Source: UBA7683 sp964643895 (GTDB taxonomy: Bacteria > Patescibacteriota > Saccharimonadia > Saccharimonadales > UBA7683). Taken from it: DNA of 19,283 nt. Where the stretch lies: assembly GCA_964643895.1 (NCBI GenBank), contig CAZXUE010000017.1, positions 1 through 19,283 on the forward strand, written 5' to 3'. The notes below the pieces were generated by a model. That model was not told the origin of the DNA, did not search any database, and saw only the letters and a program-made list of their open reading frames with translations. Below are positions 6,145 through 13,493 of the stretch, piece by piece. Within the stretch, counting starts at the first letter, position 1. Each line of letters begins with the position of its first letter. The position numbers and the translations under genes were made by a program.

Positions 6145-6906
6145 TCACATCATGTAGAGTGTTGCAGCAACAGATGTGGCAAGATTGAGGCTACTTACGC
6201 CATCTTGCATTGGTAGCTTAATGATACCGTCGGCACTATCAATAAGTGTCCGACTGACGCCTGCTCTTTCACTACCGAATATTAGTACGGCATTATTCGA
6301 AACGTGCTTTTTGTCGAACAATTGTGCTCGAGCATCGTCAGCATCAAGCGCATATGCGAACCTCTTTTGCTTGCCGCTCAGCATTCTCACAGTTTCCAGG
6401 GTGGTTCCCTGCAGATCAGAGAAACACGGTACTGCATAGTGGAGGCCGGCAGCGCCGCGGATGATAGCTGGATGCCATATGTCAATGTTGCCGCTGACGA
6501 TTACTGCCCCGGCATTAGCGGCTGCGGCTACTCGGATTACGGCGCCGATATTTTCAAGATCACGCGGTTCTTCAAGAAAAACAATCGGCTTCTGCTGATC
6601 AATATCAGCAATGGTGTAAGCTCTCCTTTTTGCTATTGCTATCGCTTTGGTACGTGGTGGCTGCGGACTGAGCCTCGCGAATATTTCGGCATTTACCTCT
6701 TGTGTTTGCGATAAAACTTTGTCTTCTACGTCCGGGGCAAGTTCATGCAAAAGTTGCCGCAGATAGGCCAGATCAGAGCTTATAATCTGCTCCAGCTCTG
6801 CACCAAACCGGGCGGCATGTTTTAAAGCCTGTACACCTTCAATGACGGAGAATAAAGGCTCTTTCCGCACTCGCTGAAAGTAATCAACTAACTGATTTGT
6901 GCTCAT
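6145..6906 (-). CDS. SpoU/TrmH-family RNA 2'-O-methyltransferase
   Basis: This 253-residue protein has a short N-terminal substrate-binding region, then the knotted SpoU methyltransferase domain with its three motifs. Motif 1 is the ENIGAVIRVAAAANAGAVIV stretch (catalytic Arg), motif 2 is LIFGSERAGVS, and motif 3 is LPMQDGVSSLNLATSVA. Enzymes of this family transfer a methyl group from S-adenosylmethionine to a ribose 2'-OH in rRNA or tRNA. Which nucleotide cannot be told here, and TrmH, RlmB and TsnR-like proteins look alike at this level. The start is the ATG at 6906, 6 nt after a perfect TATAAT that overlaps the upstream stop codon. A longer frame from 6987 would begin inside the upstream gene. 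The mRNA is therefore probably leaderless, with the DUF3048 gene following after 13 nt. Confidence 0.88.
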   Translation of the reverse strand: MSTNQLVDYFQRVRKEPLFSVIEGVQALKHAARFGAELEQIISSDLAYLRQLLHELAPDVEDKVLSQTQEVNAEIFARLSPQPPRTKAIAIAKRRAYTIADIDQQKPIVFLEEPRDLENIGAVIRVAAAANAGAVIVSGNIDIWHPAIIRGAAGLHYAVPCFSDLQGTTLETVRMLSGKQKRFAYALDADDARAQLFDKKHVSNNAVLIFGSERAGVSRTLIDSADGIIKLPMQDGVSSLNLATSVAATLYMM

Positions 6907-6912
6907 CGTTTT

Positions 6913-6918
6913 ATTATA
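6913..6918 (-). promoter_or_regulatory. -10 box for the SpoU methyltransferase gene
   Basis: A perfect TATAAT on the minus strand lies 6 nt before the ATG at 6906, so the transcript should begin at or next to the start codon. The box overlaps the TAA of the preceding gene (6916-6914). No good -35 is visible. Confidence 0.55.
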
Positions 6919-7492
6919 TGTTAGTTTTATGGACTGCGGTACCGTGGTCTTGTTTGGCTTCGTGGTGCGGTTGGTGCTTAATAGCAAAGATCTTCATCAA
7001 ACGACCGCTATACAGCCCAATAATTCTATAGCGGTAATCTCGGGCTAGCTCATCGCGAGTGTTTGGATCTGATGTGTATCGTTCGGGTATTGTATATACG
7101 CCATCCTCACCGTAGGCCTTCTCCACAACTTCACAAATATCGGTTTCAATATCAAGATGACCAGAATGGCCAAGTTTTAAGAGGATTTGGAGATACAACT
7201 CTGTGATCGGGTCGGGATTTTGGTTAACCAACTTGGTTAATGCTGCAATTTCCTGATCAACAATCGCACGTGAGCCGGCGCGCTTGTCGAATTGAAAGTG
7301 TGGCCACGGATCTTCTGGTGTATCCCCTTGCAGCCAATTTTCCACTAGAGGTGCTATGTCTTCTGCCACCGCTTGCCTGTCTTCGTAAAATGGCTCGAAA
7401 CCAGCGGCGTTTTGAGCGGCAGCTTCACGCACTGCTCTCCAGTCGTCGGCAATACCTGTTTGTTTAAGAAGTTGACTTACACGACCAAGCAT
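6914..7492 (-). CDS. Unknown soluble protein, 192 aa
   Basis: I do not recognise a family. The protein is rich in charged and aromatic residues, mostly helical by composition, with no signal peptide or membrane span. It has a central segment GDTPEDPWPHFQFDKRAG, a helix IVDQEIAALTKLVNQ, and a C-terminal part with PERYTSDPNTRDELARDYRY and a His/Lys-rich tail. Its promoter is the best in the window, and the ATG lies only 8 nt after the -10, so a leaderless mRNA is expected. The downstream methyltransferase has its own -10 in the stop codon region of this gene, so the two may be both co-transcribed and separately started. Confidence 0.75.
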   Translation of the reverse strand: MLGRVSQLLKQTGIADDWRAVREAAAQNAAGFEPFYEDRQAVAEDIAPLVENWLQGDTPEDPWPHFQFDKRAGSRAIVDQEIAALTKLVNQNPDPITELYLQILLKLGHSGHLDIETDICEVVEKAYGEDGVYTIPERYTSDPNTRDELARDYRYRIIGLYSGRLMKIFAIKHQPHHEAKQDHGTAVHKTNI

Positions 7493-7500
7493 AATATGTA

Positions 7501-7529
7501 ATTATAGCAAATAATTTATAATATGTCAA
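7501..7529 (-). promoter_or_regulatory. Perfect consensus leaderless promoter
   Basis: On the minus strand TTGACA (7529-7524), a 17-nt spacer and TGC-TATAAT (hexamer 7506-7501) match the sigma70 consensus at all twelve positions, with the extended -10 as well. The ATG at 7492 begins 8 nt later, about where transcription should start. Confidence 0.85.
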
Positions 7530-7600
7530 TAGATGTTGTTGCCGAGTATCCCTTCATGACATGTAGTAAATTAGGCTGTAGCTTTTGCCTTTTCTTCGGA

Positions 7601-8962
7601 CTACTCGTACCTCAACGCTTCTACCGGATCAAGCCGAGAGGCTTTCAGGGCTGGGAAGAGTCCGAACACTACGCCAATTAGGCTGGATATGCCAACGGCA
7701 ATGAGGATAGTTGAGAGGTCAATGACTACTTGCGTGTCGCCACCTGCCGCGCCGGGGCCACCAAGTCCGCCACCGCTAATGAGGCTACTTGCGTTCGAGC
7801 CAAACAGTATACCAATACCGACACCGATCAGTCCACCAATCAAGGTGAGTAGTAGTGATTCTAAGAGGAACTGGTAGACAATATGGCGGCTCTTAGCACC
7901 TAAGGCTCGTCTGAGGCCGATTTCTTGAGTACGTTCAGTTACAGTAACAAGCATGATATTCATGATGCCGATACCACCAACAAGCAGGGAGATAGCCGCA
8001 ATACCCGTTAAAGTAGTTGTGAAGCTGCTCGCTACGTTACTTACGGTATTGAGGAGGTCTTGGCTGGTGGTAACACTGACATCAGCTTTATCTTCGGTTA
8101 CACCGTGGTTTGCGTAAAGTTTGGTTTCAATTGCCGTTGCTACTGACTCAACAACATCTTCACTCTCCGCTTTCGCAGTAATCGTACTCAATTTTTCAGT
8201 TTCTGTCTGTGTCATCCACGTTTTATAGCCGGTAATGAAACTACTCGTTACACGGTTGACGCCACCAGGAAAACCGCCGGGGCCGCCTGGTTGCTGGGTG
8301 TTTTCAGAGTCGCTTTCTTTTTCTTTCACTACACCGACAATCTTGTATTCAGTTTCGTCTACAAAGATTGATTGACCAACAGGAGAAGTATCAGTAAATA
8401 ATTCTTCAGCCGCCTCACTACCAATCAATACTACTTTCTCAGAACCGGTAATCTGAGCTTCCGTTAAAGCCGCTCCCTCGGATATTTCAAGGTCTTCAAG
8501 GCTAAGGTAGTCACTATCAACACCATATAGTTGGTACTGTGAAGCGGTGTCACTGGTTGAGGATTTTGTAATCGCTACCTGTGAAGATTCGCTTGGAGAA
8601 GCCTCGCTAACACCGTCATAGTTTTTGATGTAGTCATACTCATCAGCAGTGATAGTCGCGGTAGTACCGCCCCCAAAACTAAAGCCACCTCGCATACCTC
8701 CGCCGCCTCCCATAGGGCCGCCACCGCCACCGGGTCCTCGCTCAGACGTTTGCCGGTTTGGGTCTTGGGAGCGAATCGTAATATCGGTGGTACCAAGATT
8801 GCTAATACGGCTGGTGACGTTACTTTGCAAACCTTTCCCAAGGCCGACCAGTGAAATCACGGCGGCAATACCGATCACGATACCTAAAATGGTAAGGGAG
8901 CTGCGGATTTTGTTTGACCAAATACTCCGTAAACTTTGTCTGATTGATGCGGTTACTTTCAC
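7601..8962 (-). CDS. MacB-like ABC transporter permease with Gly-rich inserts
   Basis: This 453-residue protein has the MacB/FtsX plan. It has a first membrane helix at about 19-44 (SSLTILGIVIGIAAVISLVG), an extracytoplasmic MacB-type domain, then three C-terminal helices. The FtsX hallmarks are VTERTQEIGLRRALGA between helices 2 and 3, and LFPALKASRLDPVEALRYE at the end. Three glycine-rich stretches are inserted outside the membrane (about 75-99, 217-235 and 397-413), which make it longer than the family's usual size of about 400. With the ATPase it should form a homodimeric mechanotransmission-type exporter. The substrate is unknown; relatives export antibiotics, peptides or lipoproteins. 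The GTG start overlaps the ATPase stop as GTGA and has AAGGGGG before it, so expression is coupled. Confidence 0.9.
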   Translation of the reverse strand: MKVTASIRQSLRSIWSNKIRSSLTILGIVIGIAAVISLVGLGKGLQSNVTSRISNLGTTDITIRSQDPNRQTSERGPGGGGGPMGGGGGMRGGFSFGGGTTATITADEYDYIKNYDGVSEASPSESSQVAITKSSTSDTASQYQLYGVDSDYLSLEDLEISEGAALTEAQITGSEKVVLIGSEAAEELFTDTSPVGQSIFVDETEYKIVGVVKEKESDSENTQQPGGPGGFPGGVNRVTSSFITGYKTWMTQTETEKLSTITAKAESEDVVESVATAIETKLYANHGVTEDKADVSVTTSQDLLNTVSNVASSFTTTLTGIAAISLLVGGIGIMNIMLVTVTERTQEIGLRRALGAKSRHIVYQFLLESLLLTLIGGLIGVGIGILFGSNASSLISGGGLGGPGAAGGDTQVVIDLSTILIAVGISSLIGVVFGLFPALKASRLDPVEALRYE

Positions 8963-9666
8963 CTGACGCCCCCTTTCTTAAATAAGCCGTCGTAGAGTTC
9001 CAGCTTTTGCTGTGCATAGGCGGCAATATCGTCTTCGTGCGTGATCAGCACAATGGTTGTGCCTTGCTGGTTAATCTCAGCAAAGAGATCCATGATCTCA
9101 TGCGCTGTTTTGTGATCCAAGTTTCCGGTTGGCTCATCTGCCAGCAGGATTGTCGGGTTCATCATCAGCGCCCGGGCAATCGCCACGCGCTGCATTTGTC
9201 CGCCCGAAAGCTGGTTGGTGTGGTTATCAATAAACCGCTCCAGTCCTACTCGCTTGATAGCCTCCAAAGCCCGGTGTTCATCAGTCGGATTGCTTTTATA
9301 GGTCGTGGGGAGGAGCACATTTTCGAGCACTGAAGTACGTTTGAGTAAGTTAAACTGCTGGAAAATAAAGCCGATGCTGTCGCTGCGAAGCTCCGATAGC
9401 CGGGCATCAGATAGTTCTGAGATGTCTTTTTCATTCAGCAGATAGGTGCCCTCAAAGTTTTTATCAAGCAACCCGATAATATTCATCAGGCTTGATTTAC
9501 CCGAGCCGCTGGCACCCATGATGGCGATAAAATCACCAGCCTTAATCGTTAAATCTACTCCTTTGAGGGCGTTCGTTTCCACCCCGCCAGATGTGCGGTA
9601 GACCTTTGTAATATTCTTTAGTGCAATAACTGGTGTTTTTGGCTGTTTTTGGGTATCAGGTTTCAT
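8959..9666 (-). CDS. MacB/LolD-type ABC transporter ATPase
   Basis: This 235-residue nucleotide-binding subunit is complete, with Walker A GASGSGKSS at 51-59, a Q-loop in FIFQQFNLLKRTSVLENVLL, signature LSGGQMQRVAIARAL, Walker B ILLADEPTGNLD and the switch His in LITHED. The sequence is of the MacB/LolD/FtsE class that pairs with FtsX-fold permeases, which fits the next gene. The start is the ATG at 9666, which has GGAGAG at a proper distance; the in-frame ATG at 9687 is less likely. The start overlaps the stop of the upstream Gly-rich protein by 11 bp, and the 3' end overlaps the permease start by 4 bp. The three genes form one tightly coupled operon. Confidence 0.93.
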   Translation of the reverse strand: MKPDTQKQPKTPVIALKNITKVYRTSGGVETNALKGVDLTIKAGDFIAIMGASGSGKSSLMNIIGLLDKNFEGTYLLNEKDISELSDARLSELRSDSIGFIFQQFNLLKRTSVLENVLLPTTYKSNPTDEHRALEAIKRVGLERFIDNHTNQLSGGQMQRVAIARALMMNPTILLADEPTGNLDHKTAHEIMDLFAEINQQGTTIVLITHEDDIAAYAQQKLELYDGLFKKGGVR

Positions 9667-10099
9667 TCGCGTTACTCTCCGCTTCAAATGCCTGTATCAA
9701 TGCGTCGGCTTGTGCCTGCGTGATATCGCCGTTTTCGGCTGCCTGGTTAATCATGTCTTTGAACCGATCAAGGAAATTAAACCCGGAGTTATTACCGCCT
9801 GACGGCATACGGCTCAGGAATGATTTGACCTCATCATTAAAGAACTGCGTGACGTTCATGCCTCTCATACCACCGGGGCCACCGCCTGGGCCGCCACCCC
9901 CGCCCGGAAAGCCTTGACCCTGCTGGAAGTTACCGGGGCCTGTTTGGTTCCCGGTGCCGCCGTCTTTACTAAAGCCCCATGCAAGACCCCCGGCAGCGAC
10001 AATTGCCAGCACAATGACCGCGATGAGCAGTATTTCGCCTTTCTTCTTTTGTTGTAAGTACAGCTCCTCAAACGAACTGCCTCGATTACTTTCTGACAT
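9656..10099 (-). CDS. Small Gly-rich single-TM protein, first gene of the exporter operon
   Basis: This 147-residue protein has a charged cytoplasmic N-terminus (1-20), one membrane helix at about 22-42, a Gly/Pro/Gln-rich stretch at 46-80 and an outer, mostly helical domain at 83-142. That domain ends with a GDITQAQADALIQAFE motif like the short helical hairpins seen in DUF2680-type and Spy-like extracytoplasmic proteins (a weak resemblance). It shares a GGMRG-containing glycine tract with the permease encoded two genes on. It could be an accessory or adaptor subunit standing in for MacA, or a ligand-sensing partner of the kinase. Both are inference. Its promoter carries 11-bp boxes matching those before the regulator gene. 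Confidence 0.82.
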   Translation of the reverse strand: MSESNRGSSFEELYLQQKKKGEILLIAVIVLAIVAAGGLAWGFSKDGGTGNQTGPGNFQQGQGFPGGGGGPGGGPGGMRGMNVTQFFNDEVKSFLSRMPSGGNNSGFNFLDRFKDMINQAAENGDITQAQADALIQAFEAESNANET

Positions 10100-10144
10100 G
10101 CCTAAAACCTCTGCTTTCGTATTAAAATTACAAGTACGAGAGCC

Positions 10145-10179
10145 AGTATGCAGTAAGGATTCTTAAAGAAAGCTTAAAC
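10145..10179 (-). promoter_or_regulatory. 11-bp direct-repeat operator and -10 of the exporter operon
   Basis: On the minus strand the boxes GTTTAAGCTTT (10179-10169) and CTTTAAGAATC (10168-10158) are in tandem. A CATACT hexamer follows at 10150-10145, 7 nt further on. The pair occupies the place of a -35 element, as in promoters activated by OmpR/PhoB-type regulators. Confidence 0.6.
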
Positions 10180-10215
10180 GATGTCATAACCCATGCACCA
10201 TGCGCTTTTATGAGT

Positions 10216-10260
10216 TTTTAAGGAACTATTCAGCCCGCTTTAAAGTTCGCTCGCTATATT
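10216..10260 (+). promoter_or_regulatory. 11-bp direct-repeat operator and -10 of the winged-helix gene
   Basis: Three tandem 11-mers are seen: TTTTAAGGAAC (10216-10226), a weaker TATTCAGCCCG (10227-10237) and CTTTAAAGTTC (10238-10248). They end 6 nt before TATATT (10255-10260). The outer two boxes are spaced exactly 22 bp apart, and no -35 consensus is present. Confidence 0.55.
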
Positions 10261-10292
10261 AGAGAGCGTCCATTAAAAAAGGAGGAATAACT

Positions 10293-10559
10293 ATGTTTGA
10301 AACAACCAAAACCCTAACGACTCACGATGCACTGATCCTGCATCAGCTCAGTGAGCTCGGTGAAGACCAACTGGATCACATGAGTGCAGAGCTGCGGGAA
10401 AATCCCAAACATCTACTGGCGCGGCTCAATACGCTCAAGAAAAAAGGCATGGTCAAAATGAGAAGCCAGTACGATGAGATTATTATTTCCCTAACCAACA
10501 AAGGCAGCCAGACCATACGGTATATCTGGCCGGAGATGCAGGGCAGTCTAACCTTTTAA
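10293..10559 (+). CDS. Small winged-helix DNA-binding protein, 88 aa
   Basis: This 88-residue protein is essentially a single winged-helix domain. A first helix is THDALILHQLSEL. A helix-turn-helix-like part follows, LRENPKHLLARLNTLKKKGM, with the MarR/ArsR-type recognition-helix pattern. Then comes a wing, VKMRSQYDEIIISLTNKG. There is no dimerisation or effector domain. It begins after a strong AGGAGG ribosome binding site with a leader of about 25 nt. It sits between the divergent exporter operon and the regulator/kinase genes and shares their 11-bp operator type. It may fine-tune the same promoters (inference). Its stop codon lies inside the operator of the next gene. Confidence 0.75.
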   Translation: MFETTKTLTTHDALILHQLSELGEDQLDHMSAELRENPKHLLARLNTLKKKGMVKMRSQYDEIIISLTNKGSQTIRYIWPEMQGSLTF

Positions 10560-10586
10560 GCTCATTTTAAGCTTGTATTCTATACT
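10554..10586 (+). promoter_or_regulatory. 11-bp direct-repeat operator and -10 of the regulator/kinase operon
   Basis: TTTTAAGCTCA (10554-10564) and TTTTAAGCTTG (10565-10575) are tandem 11-mers identical at 9 of 11 positions. They end 5 nt before TATACT (10581-10586). The first box overlaps the stop codon of the winged-helix gene. Transcription should start very near the AAGGAG (10589-10594) that precedes the ATG at 10596. Confidence 0.68.
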
Positions 10587-10595
10587 GTAAGGAGA

Positions 10596-11276
10596 ATGAA
10601 GATACTTATTGTTGAAGACGAACACCGGATTTCGCAAGCCATTAAAGAGGGGCTGGAGGAAGAATTGTATGCCGTTGACGTTGAATATGACGGCGAAAGC
10701 GGCTACCTCGCAGCCCGCGCCGATGAATATGACTTGATTATTCTAGATGTCATGATGCCGGGCATGGACGGCGTGGAAGTGTGCAAGAAACTACGGGCTG
10801 AGGGCAGCCATGTGCCAATTTTAATGTTGACGGCCAAAGACCAGAATAGCGATGTGGTGAATGGGTTAGATAACGGTGCCGATGATTACCTGGCCAAGCC
10901 CTTTTCATTCGATATATTGCTGGCGCGTATCAGGGCGCTGCTGCGCCGCCCGCATGACAGTTTAGGCGAAGCACTACAGGTGGCTGACTTGTTACTCGAT
11001 CCTGCCACCAAACAAGTCACGAGAAGCGGCAAAACCATAAAGCTGTCTGCCAAAGAGTTTGCCATACTGGAATACATGATGCGAAACCCCGGCAAAACCT
11101 TGAGCAAGAACAATATTATGTCGCATGTGTGGGATTTTGATGCCGATATTCTGCCGAACAATGTCGAAGTCTTTATTAACTACCTACGGACAAAAATAGA
11201 TAAGCCGTTCAAGAAGCCGAACCTAATCCATACCGTGCGCGGCTTTGGTTATAAACTAGGAGATGACAATGAGTAA
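10596..11276 (+). CDS. OmpR/PhoB-family response regulator
   Basis: This 226-residue protein has a receiver domain at 1-115 and a winged-helix output domain at about 127-223. The acidic pocket is E7-D8 and the phospho-acceptor D51 (LIILDVMMPG). The switch Thr is in LMLTAKD and the conserved Lys in DDYLAKPFSF. The output domain has LSAKEFAILEYMMRNPGK, the recognition-helix region around NVEVFINYLRTKID, and ends in HTVRGFGYKLG, all typical of the family. On phosphorylation such proteins dimerise and bind tandem 11-bp sites. Exactly such sites lie before this gene, before the winged-helix gene and before the exporter operon, so positive autoregulation and control of the exporter are likely. An AAGGAG precedes the ATG. 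The kinase gene overlaps the 3' end by 8 bp. Confidence 0.95.
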   Translation: MKILIVEDEHRISQAIKEGLEEELYAVDVEYDGESGYLAARADEYDLIILDVMMPGMDGVEVCKKLRAEGSHVPILMLTAKDQNSDVVNGLDNGADDYLAKPFSFDILLARIRALLRRPHDSLGEALQVADLLLDPATKQVTRSGKTIKLSAKEFAILEYMMRNPGKTLSKNNIMSHVWDFDADILPNNVEVFINYLRTKIDKPFKKPNLIHTVRGFGYKLGDDNE

Positions 11277-12321
11277 GAAAAATCGGCTTATGCAGTTTCT
11301 GGGTACGCCCACCGCAAAATTAGCTGCCACCTACCTGGGTATTATTATGCTCATGAGTATTAGCTTTAGTGCAGTCTTTTACAGTACTTCCGCCCGGCAA
11401 CTGGCTCGCCCCCTGCCGCCAAGTGGTCAAGCAATACCCTCAATGGGCATTAACGGCCGGCCATTTGACGATCAGGTGCGAAGCATCATCGAAGAACGGT
11501 TTGCCCAGGCACGTCAAGCGTTGTTGTTCCGACTCATTTGGATCAACCTGGGAGCATTAGCCTTAGGGAGCGCCGTGAGTTACGCCCTGGCCAGAAAATC
11601 ACTGCAACCAATTGAAGAAGCTATGGAAGCACAAACGCAGTTTGTATCAGACGCTTCGCATGAGCTGAGAACACCACTCACCGTGCTGCAAACAACCAAT
11701 GAAGTAGCGCTGCGCAAAAAGAAGTTAAACCTCTCGGAAGCACGAGATACGATTGCCCATAACGTTGAAGAAGTCGTAAAACTACGCAACCTATCTGATT
11801 CGCTGCTGGATCTTTTGAAAAATACCGATACAGACATTACCATGACTTCCGTGAACCTGACTGACGCGGTCGGTGACTCCTTGCAGCACATCGTGACTAT
11901 TGCCCAGCAAAAAAATATCACCATCAACGAAACCATACCGCCGCTTACCGTGAGCAGCAACAAAGTCCTGCTTTCACGCATCATAACAATCCTGCTCGAC
12001 AATGCCGTCAAATACAGTGAAGATGGAAAAACAATCACGATTACCGCAGAGCAAGTTGATGGCAAAGTCCGCTTAAGCGTCATAGATGAAGGCATTGGTA
12101 TGAAAGCCTCAGACCTGCCGCATATCTTTCGGCGGTTCTACCGGGCGGATAAATCCCGCAGTGCCAATGACGTACGGGGCTACGGCCTCGGCTTATCTAT
12201 TGCTGATAAGATTGCCCATGAACTTGGCGCAAAGATTACCGTCAAAAGTGCGCCTGGCAAAGGCTCGACCTTTACGATTAAGCTACCCGCATACAGTCCA
12301 GAACAGCAAAGAAAATCATGA
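11269..12321 (+). CDS. Membrane sensor histidine kinase
   Basis: This 350-residue protein has two membrane segments (about 18-40 and 85-108) enclosing a short outer loop of about 44 residues, too small for a full ligand-binding domain. The dimerisation helix carries the phospho-His H131 in FVSDASHELRTPL. The ATPase domain has an N-box (ITILLDNAVKYS), a G1 box (VIDEGIGM), an F-box-like HIFRRFYRADKS and a G2 box (GYGLGLSIADKIA). A regular HAMP domain is not evident. The ATG at 11269 is chosen because AGGAG lies 6 nt before it; the ATG at 11263 touches that site. The small sensor loop suggests it senses the membrane or works through a partner, possibly the exporter or its Gly-rich accessory protein, as in antimicrobial-peptide kinases that rely on their transporter (inference). 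Confidence 0.94.
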   Translation: MSKKNRLMQFLGTPTAKLAATYLGIIMLMSISFSAVFYSTSARQLARPLPPSGQAIPSMGINGRPFDDQVRSIIEERFAQARQALLFRLIWINLGALALGSAVSYALARKSLQPIEEAMEAQTQFVSDASHELRTPLTVLQTTNEVALRKKKLNLSEARDTIAHNVEEVVKLRNLSDSLLDLLKNTDTDITMTSVNLTDAVGDSLQHIVTIAQQKNITINETIPPLTVSSNKVLLSRIITILLDNAVKYSEDGKTITITAEQVDGKVRLSVIDEGIGMKASDLPHIFRRFYRADKSRSANDVRGYGLGLSIADKIAHELGAKITVKSAPGKGSTFTIKLPAYSPEQQRKS

Positions 12322-12379
12322 TTTAAATGTTTTTGAAGTCTAGTTGCTATTGTTATACTTCGTCACCCACTTTCTCCTA

Positions 12380-12391
12380 TATAATAAGGAG
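12380..12391 (+). promoter_or_regulatory. -10 box and SD before two small ORFs
   Basis: TATAAT (12380-12385) is followed at once by AAGGAG (12386-12391), 13 nt before the ATG at 12405. No -35 is clear. The predicted transcript start falls about at the SD, so which of the two is functional is open. Confidence 0.4.
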
Positions 12392-12404
12392 AGAAAAAAG
12401 AAGA

Positions 12405-12533
12405 ATGAAGAACAGAGTAAAAACAGATGAAATATACCGAATATCGGAATTCGGCATAGACAATATCGGGGTTATCTATAGTTTGCCTAAAAAATCGTGT
12501 GCAAAATGTGAGTGCGGTATACTTGGGCTATGA
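12405..12533 (+). CDS. Possible small protein, 42 aa, Cys-rich end
   Basis: The 42-codon frame begins MKNRVKTDEIYRISEFGI and ends with a cluster of three cysteines, SCAKCECG. It has no known family. In its favour are a TATAAT and a purine-rich stretch upstream, and an ATGA overlap between its stop and the start of the next small gene. Against it are its short length and an imperfect SD distance. An inverted repeat, CCGAAT/ATTCGG (12437-12442 and 12449-12454), lies inside it. Confidence 0.35.
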   Translation: MKNRVKTDEIYRISEFGIDNIGVIYSLPKKSCAKCECGILGL

Positions 12534-12745
12534 CAAAAAAACCTTTAACCGACGAAGAACGCCAAGCATATTTAGACAGTCTGCCAGACGGTCAGAAGAA
12601 TGAGAATGCTGAGCAGATTTTTGACGAAGCTATTGAACGCGGCGCCCAGCCGAAGCGATCAGAACCGGAAAAATCGACGGAAGCTGACGATGATTATAGC
12701 GATACACAAACTCATTCAGATACAGCTGAAGATACTTCCGACTAA
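12530..12745 (+). CDS. Small acidic protein, 71 aa, overlapping the transposase antisense
   Basis: The frame starts MTKKPLTDEERQAYLDSLPD. It has a helical, charged first half (to about GAQPKR) and then a Ser/Asp/Glu/Thr-rich disordered tail. No family is recognised. Two signals mark the start: ATGA coupling to the preceding small ORF, and a TATACT box 6 nt before the ATG. The last 116 bp lie on the other strand of the transposase C-terminus, so the acidic tail may be what insertion of the element left in place of the original gene end. The first half reads as a natural protein. Confidence 0.5.
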   Translation: MTKKPLTDEERQAYLDSLPDGQKNENAEQIFDEAIERGAQPKRSEPEKSTEADDDYSDTQTHSDTAEDTSD

Positions 12746-13487
12746 CACAGTGATAGGTACCGTCAACTGAGCGTTTCAGCTGCGACCAAAAACCCTCGAT
12801 AGTATTAGTATGTACAGCTCCGCGGCCATACTCGCCGATGCTATGGTTCACACTGTCGTGGTAGTAACCGATACGGTGTACTGTACGGTACACTCGGGCT
12901 TGATCACTATATACGGTTGTACCTGGAGCAATACCTGTTTGTAGTCTCGGTAACAGCACCCGAGCGCGAGCACTACGAACATGTTCAGCCTTAACGTTAC
13001 CACCACGCTCAACCATACCAAACACGATGGCTTTATTCTGTACGGTTACATTCCTACCACGTTCACGGCCACCAATGTAGGTTTCGACAGTTTCAACAAT
13101 ACCCGAGAGCGGAGCACTACTTCCTAGCATCAGCGCACGGACATGTTTAGCCATGCGCCAAGCTGTTTTGTAGGTAACGCCTAAATGACGCACAATTTCT
13201 TTGGCGGCTACGCCATTCTTTGAAACCGAGAACAGATAGATAACGTAAAACCAATCCTTAAGTGAACTCGATGATTTATGAAAGATGGTATGAGCGAGGG
13301 GGTGTATCTGGTTGCCGCAGTCTTTGCACTCATAGCACTTGCGGCTTTTAACACGATAATAGCTCGGCTCTGCAATACCACACTTCGGGCAAGCGGGCAT
13401 AGTGCCGTAGGCTTGTTGAAACATATAGTCCAGACAGGTGTCATCATCTGGAAAGCGTTCGTTGAAGTGCTTAACCGTAAACTTCAT
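12630..13487 (-). CDS. IS1595-family (ISXO2-like) transposase, catalytic Asp replaced
   Basis: This 285-residue protein has a zinc ribbon at 33-57 (CPKC ... CKDC), a helix-turn-helix-like segment (KEIVRHLGVTYKTAWRMAKH), and the DDE-type domain of IS1595 transposases. Landmarks are ETYIGGRERGRN, TVYSDQARVY with D195, and HTNTIEGFWSQLKR with E231. Relatives have an Asp just before ETYIGG; here it is V134 (codon GTC), a one-base change from GAC. The first catalytic acid is therefore missing and the enzyme is probably inactive. The ATG lies 6 nt after TACATT in a TTGACA-17-TACATT promoter, so the mRNA should be leaderless. The last 15-20 residues overlap another gene's antisense strand and may be read-through into flanking DNA. 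Confidence 0.88.
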   Translation of the reverse strand: MKFTVKHFNERFPDDDTCLDYMFQQAYGTMPACPKCGIAEPSYYRVKSRKCYECKDCGNQIHPLAHTIFHKSSSSLKDWFYVIYLFSVSKNGVAAKEIVRHLGVTYKTAWRMAKHVRALMLGSSAPLSGIVETVETYIGGRERGRNVTVQNKAIVFGMVERGGNVKAEHVRSARARVLLPRLQTGIAPGTTVYSDQARVYRTVHRIGYYHDSVNHSIGEYGRGAVHTNTIEGFWSQLKRSVDGTYHCVSRKYLQLYLNEFVYRYNHRQLPSIFPVLIASAGRRVQ

Positions 13488-13493
13488 ACTACC

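Noticed and set aside
6907..6987. Longer N-terminus for the SpoU methyltransferase
   Set aside because: It would lie inside the upstream gene and upstream of the TATAAT that sits 6 nt before the chosen ATG.
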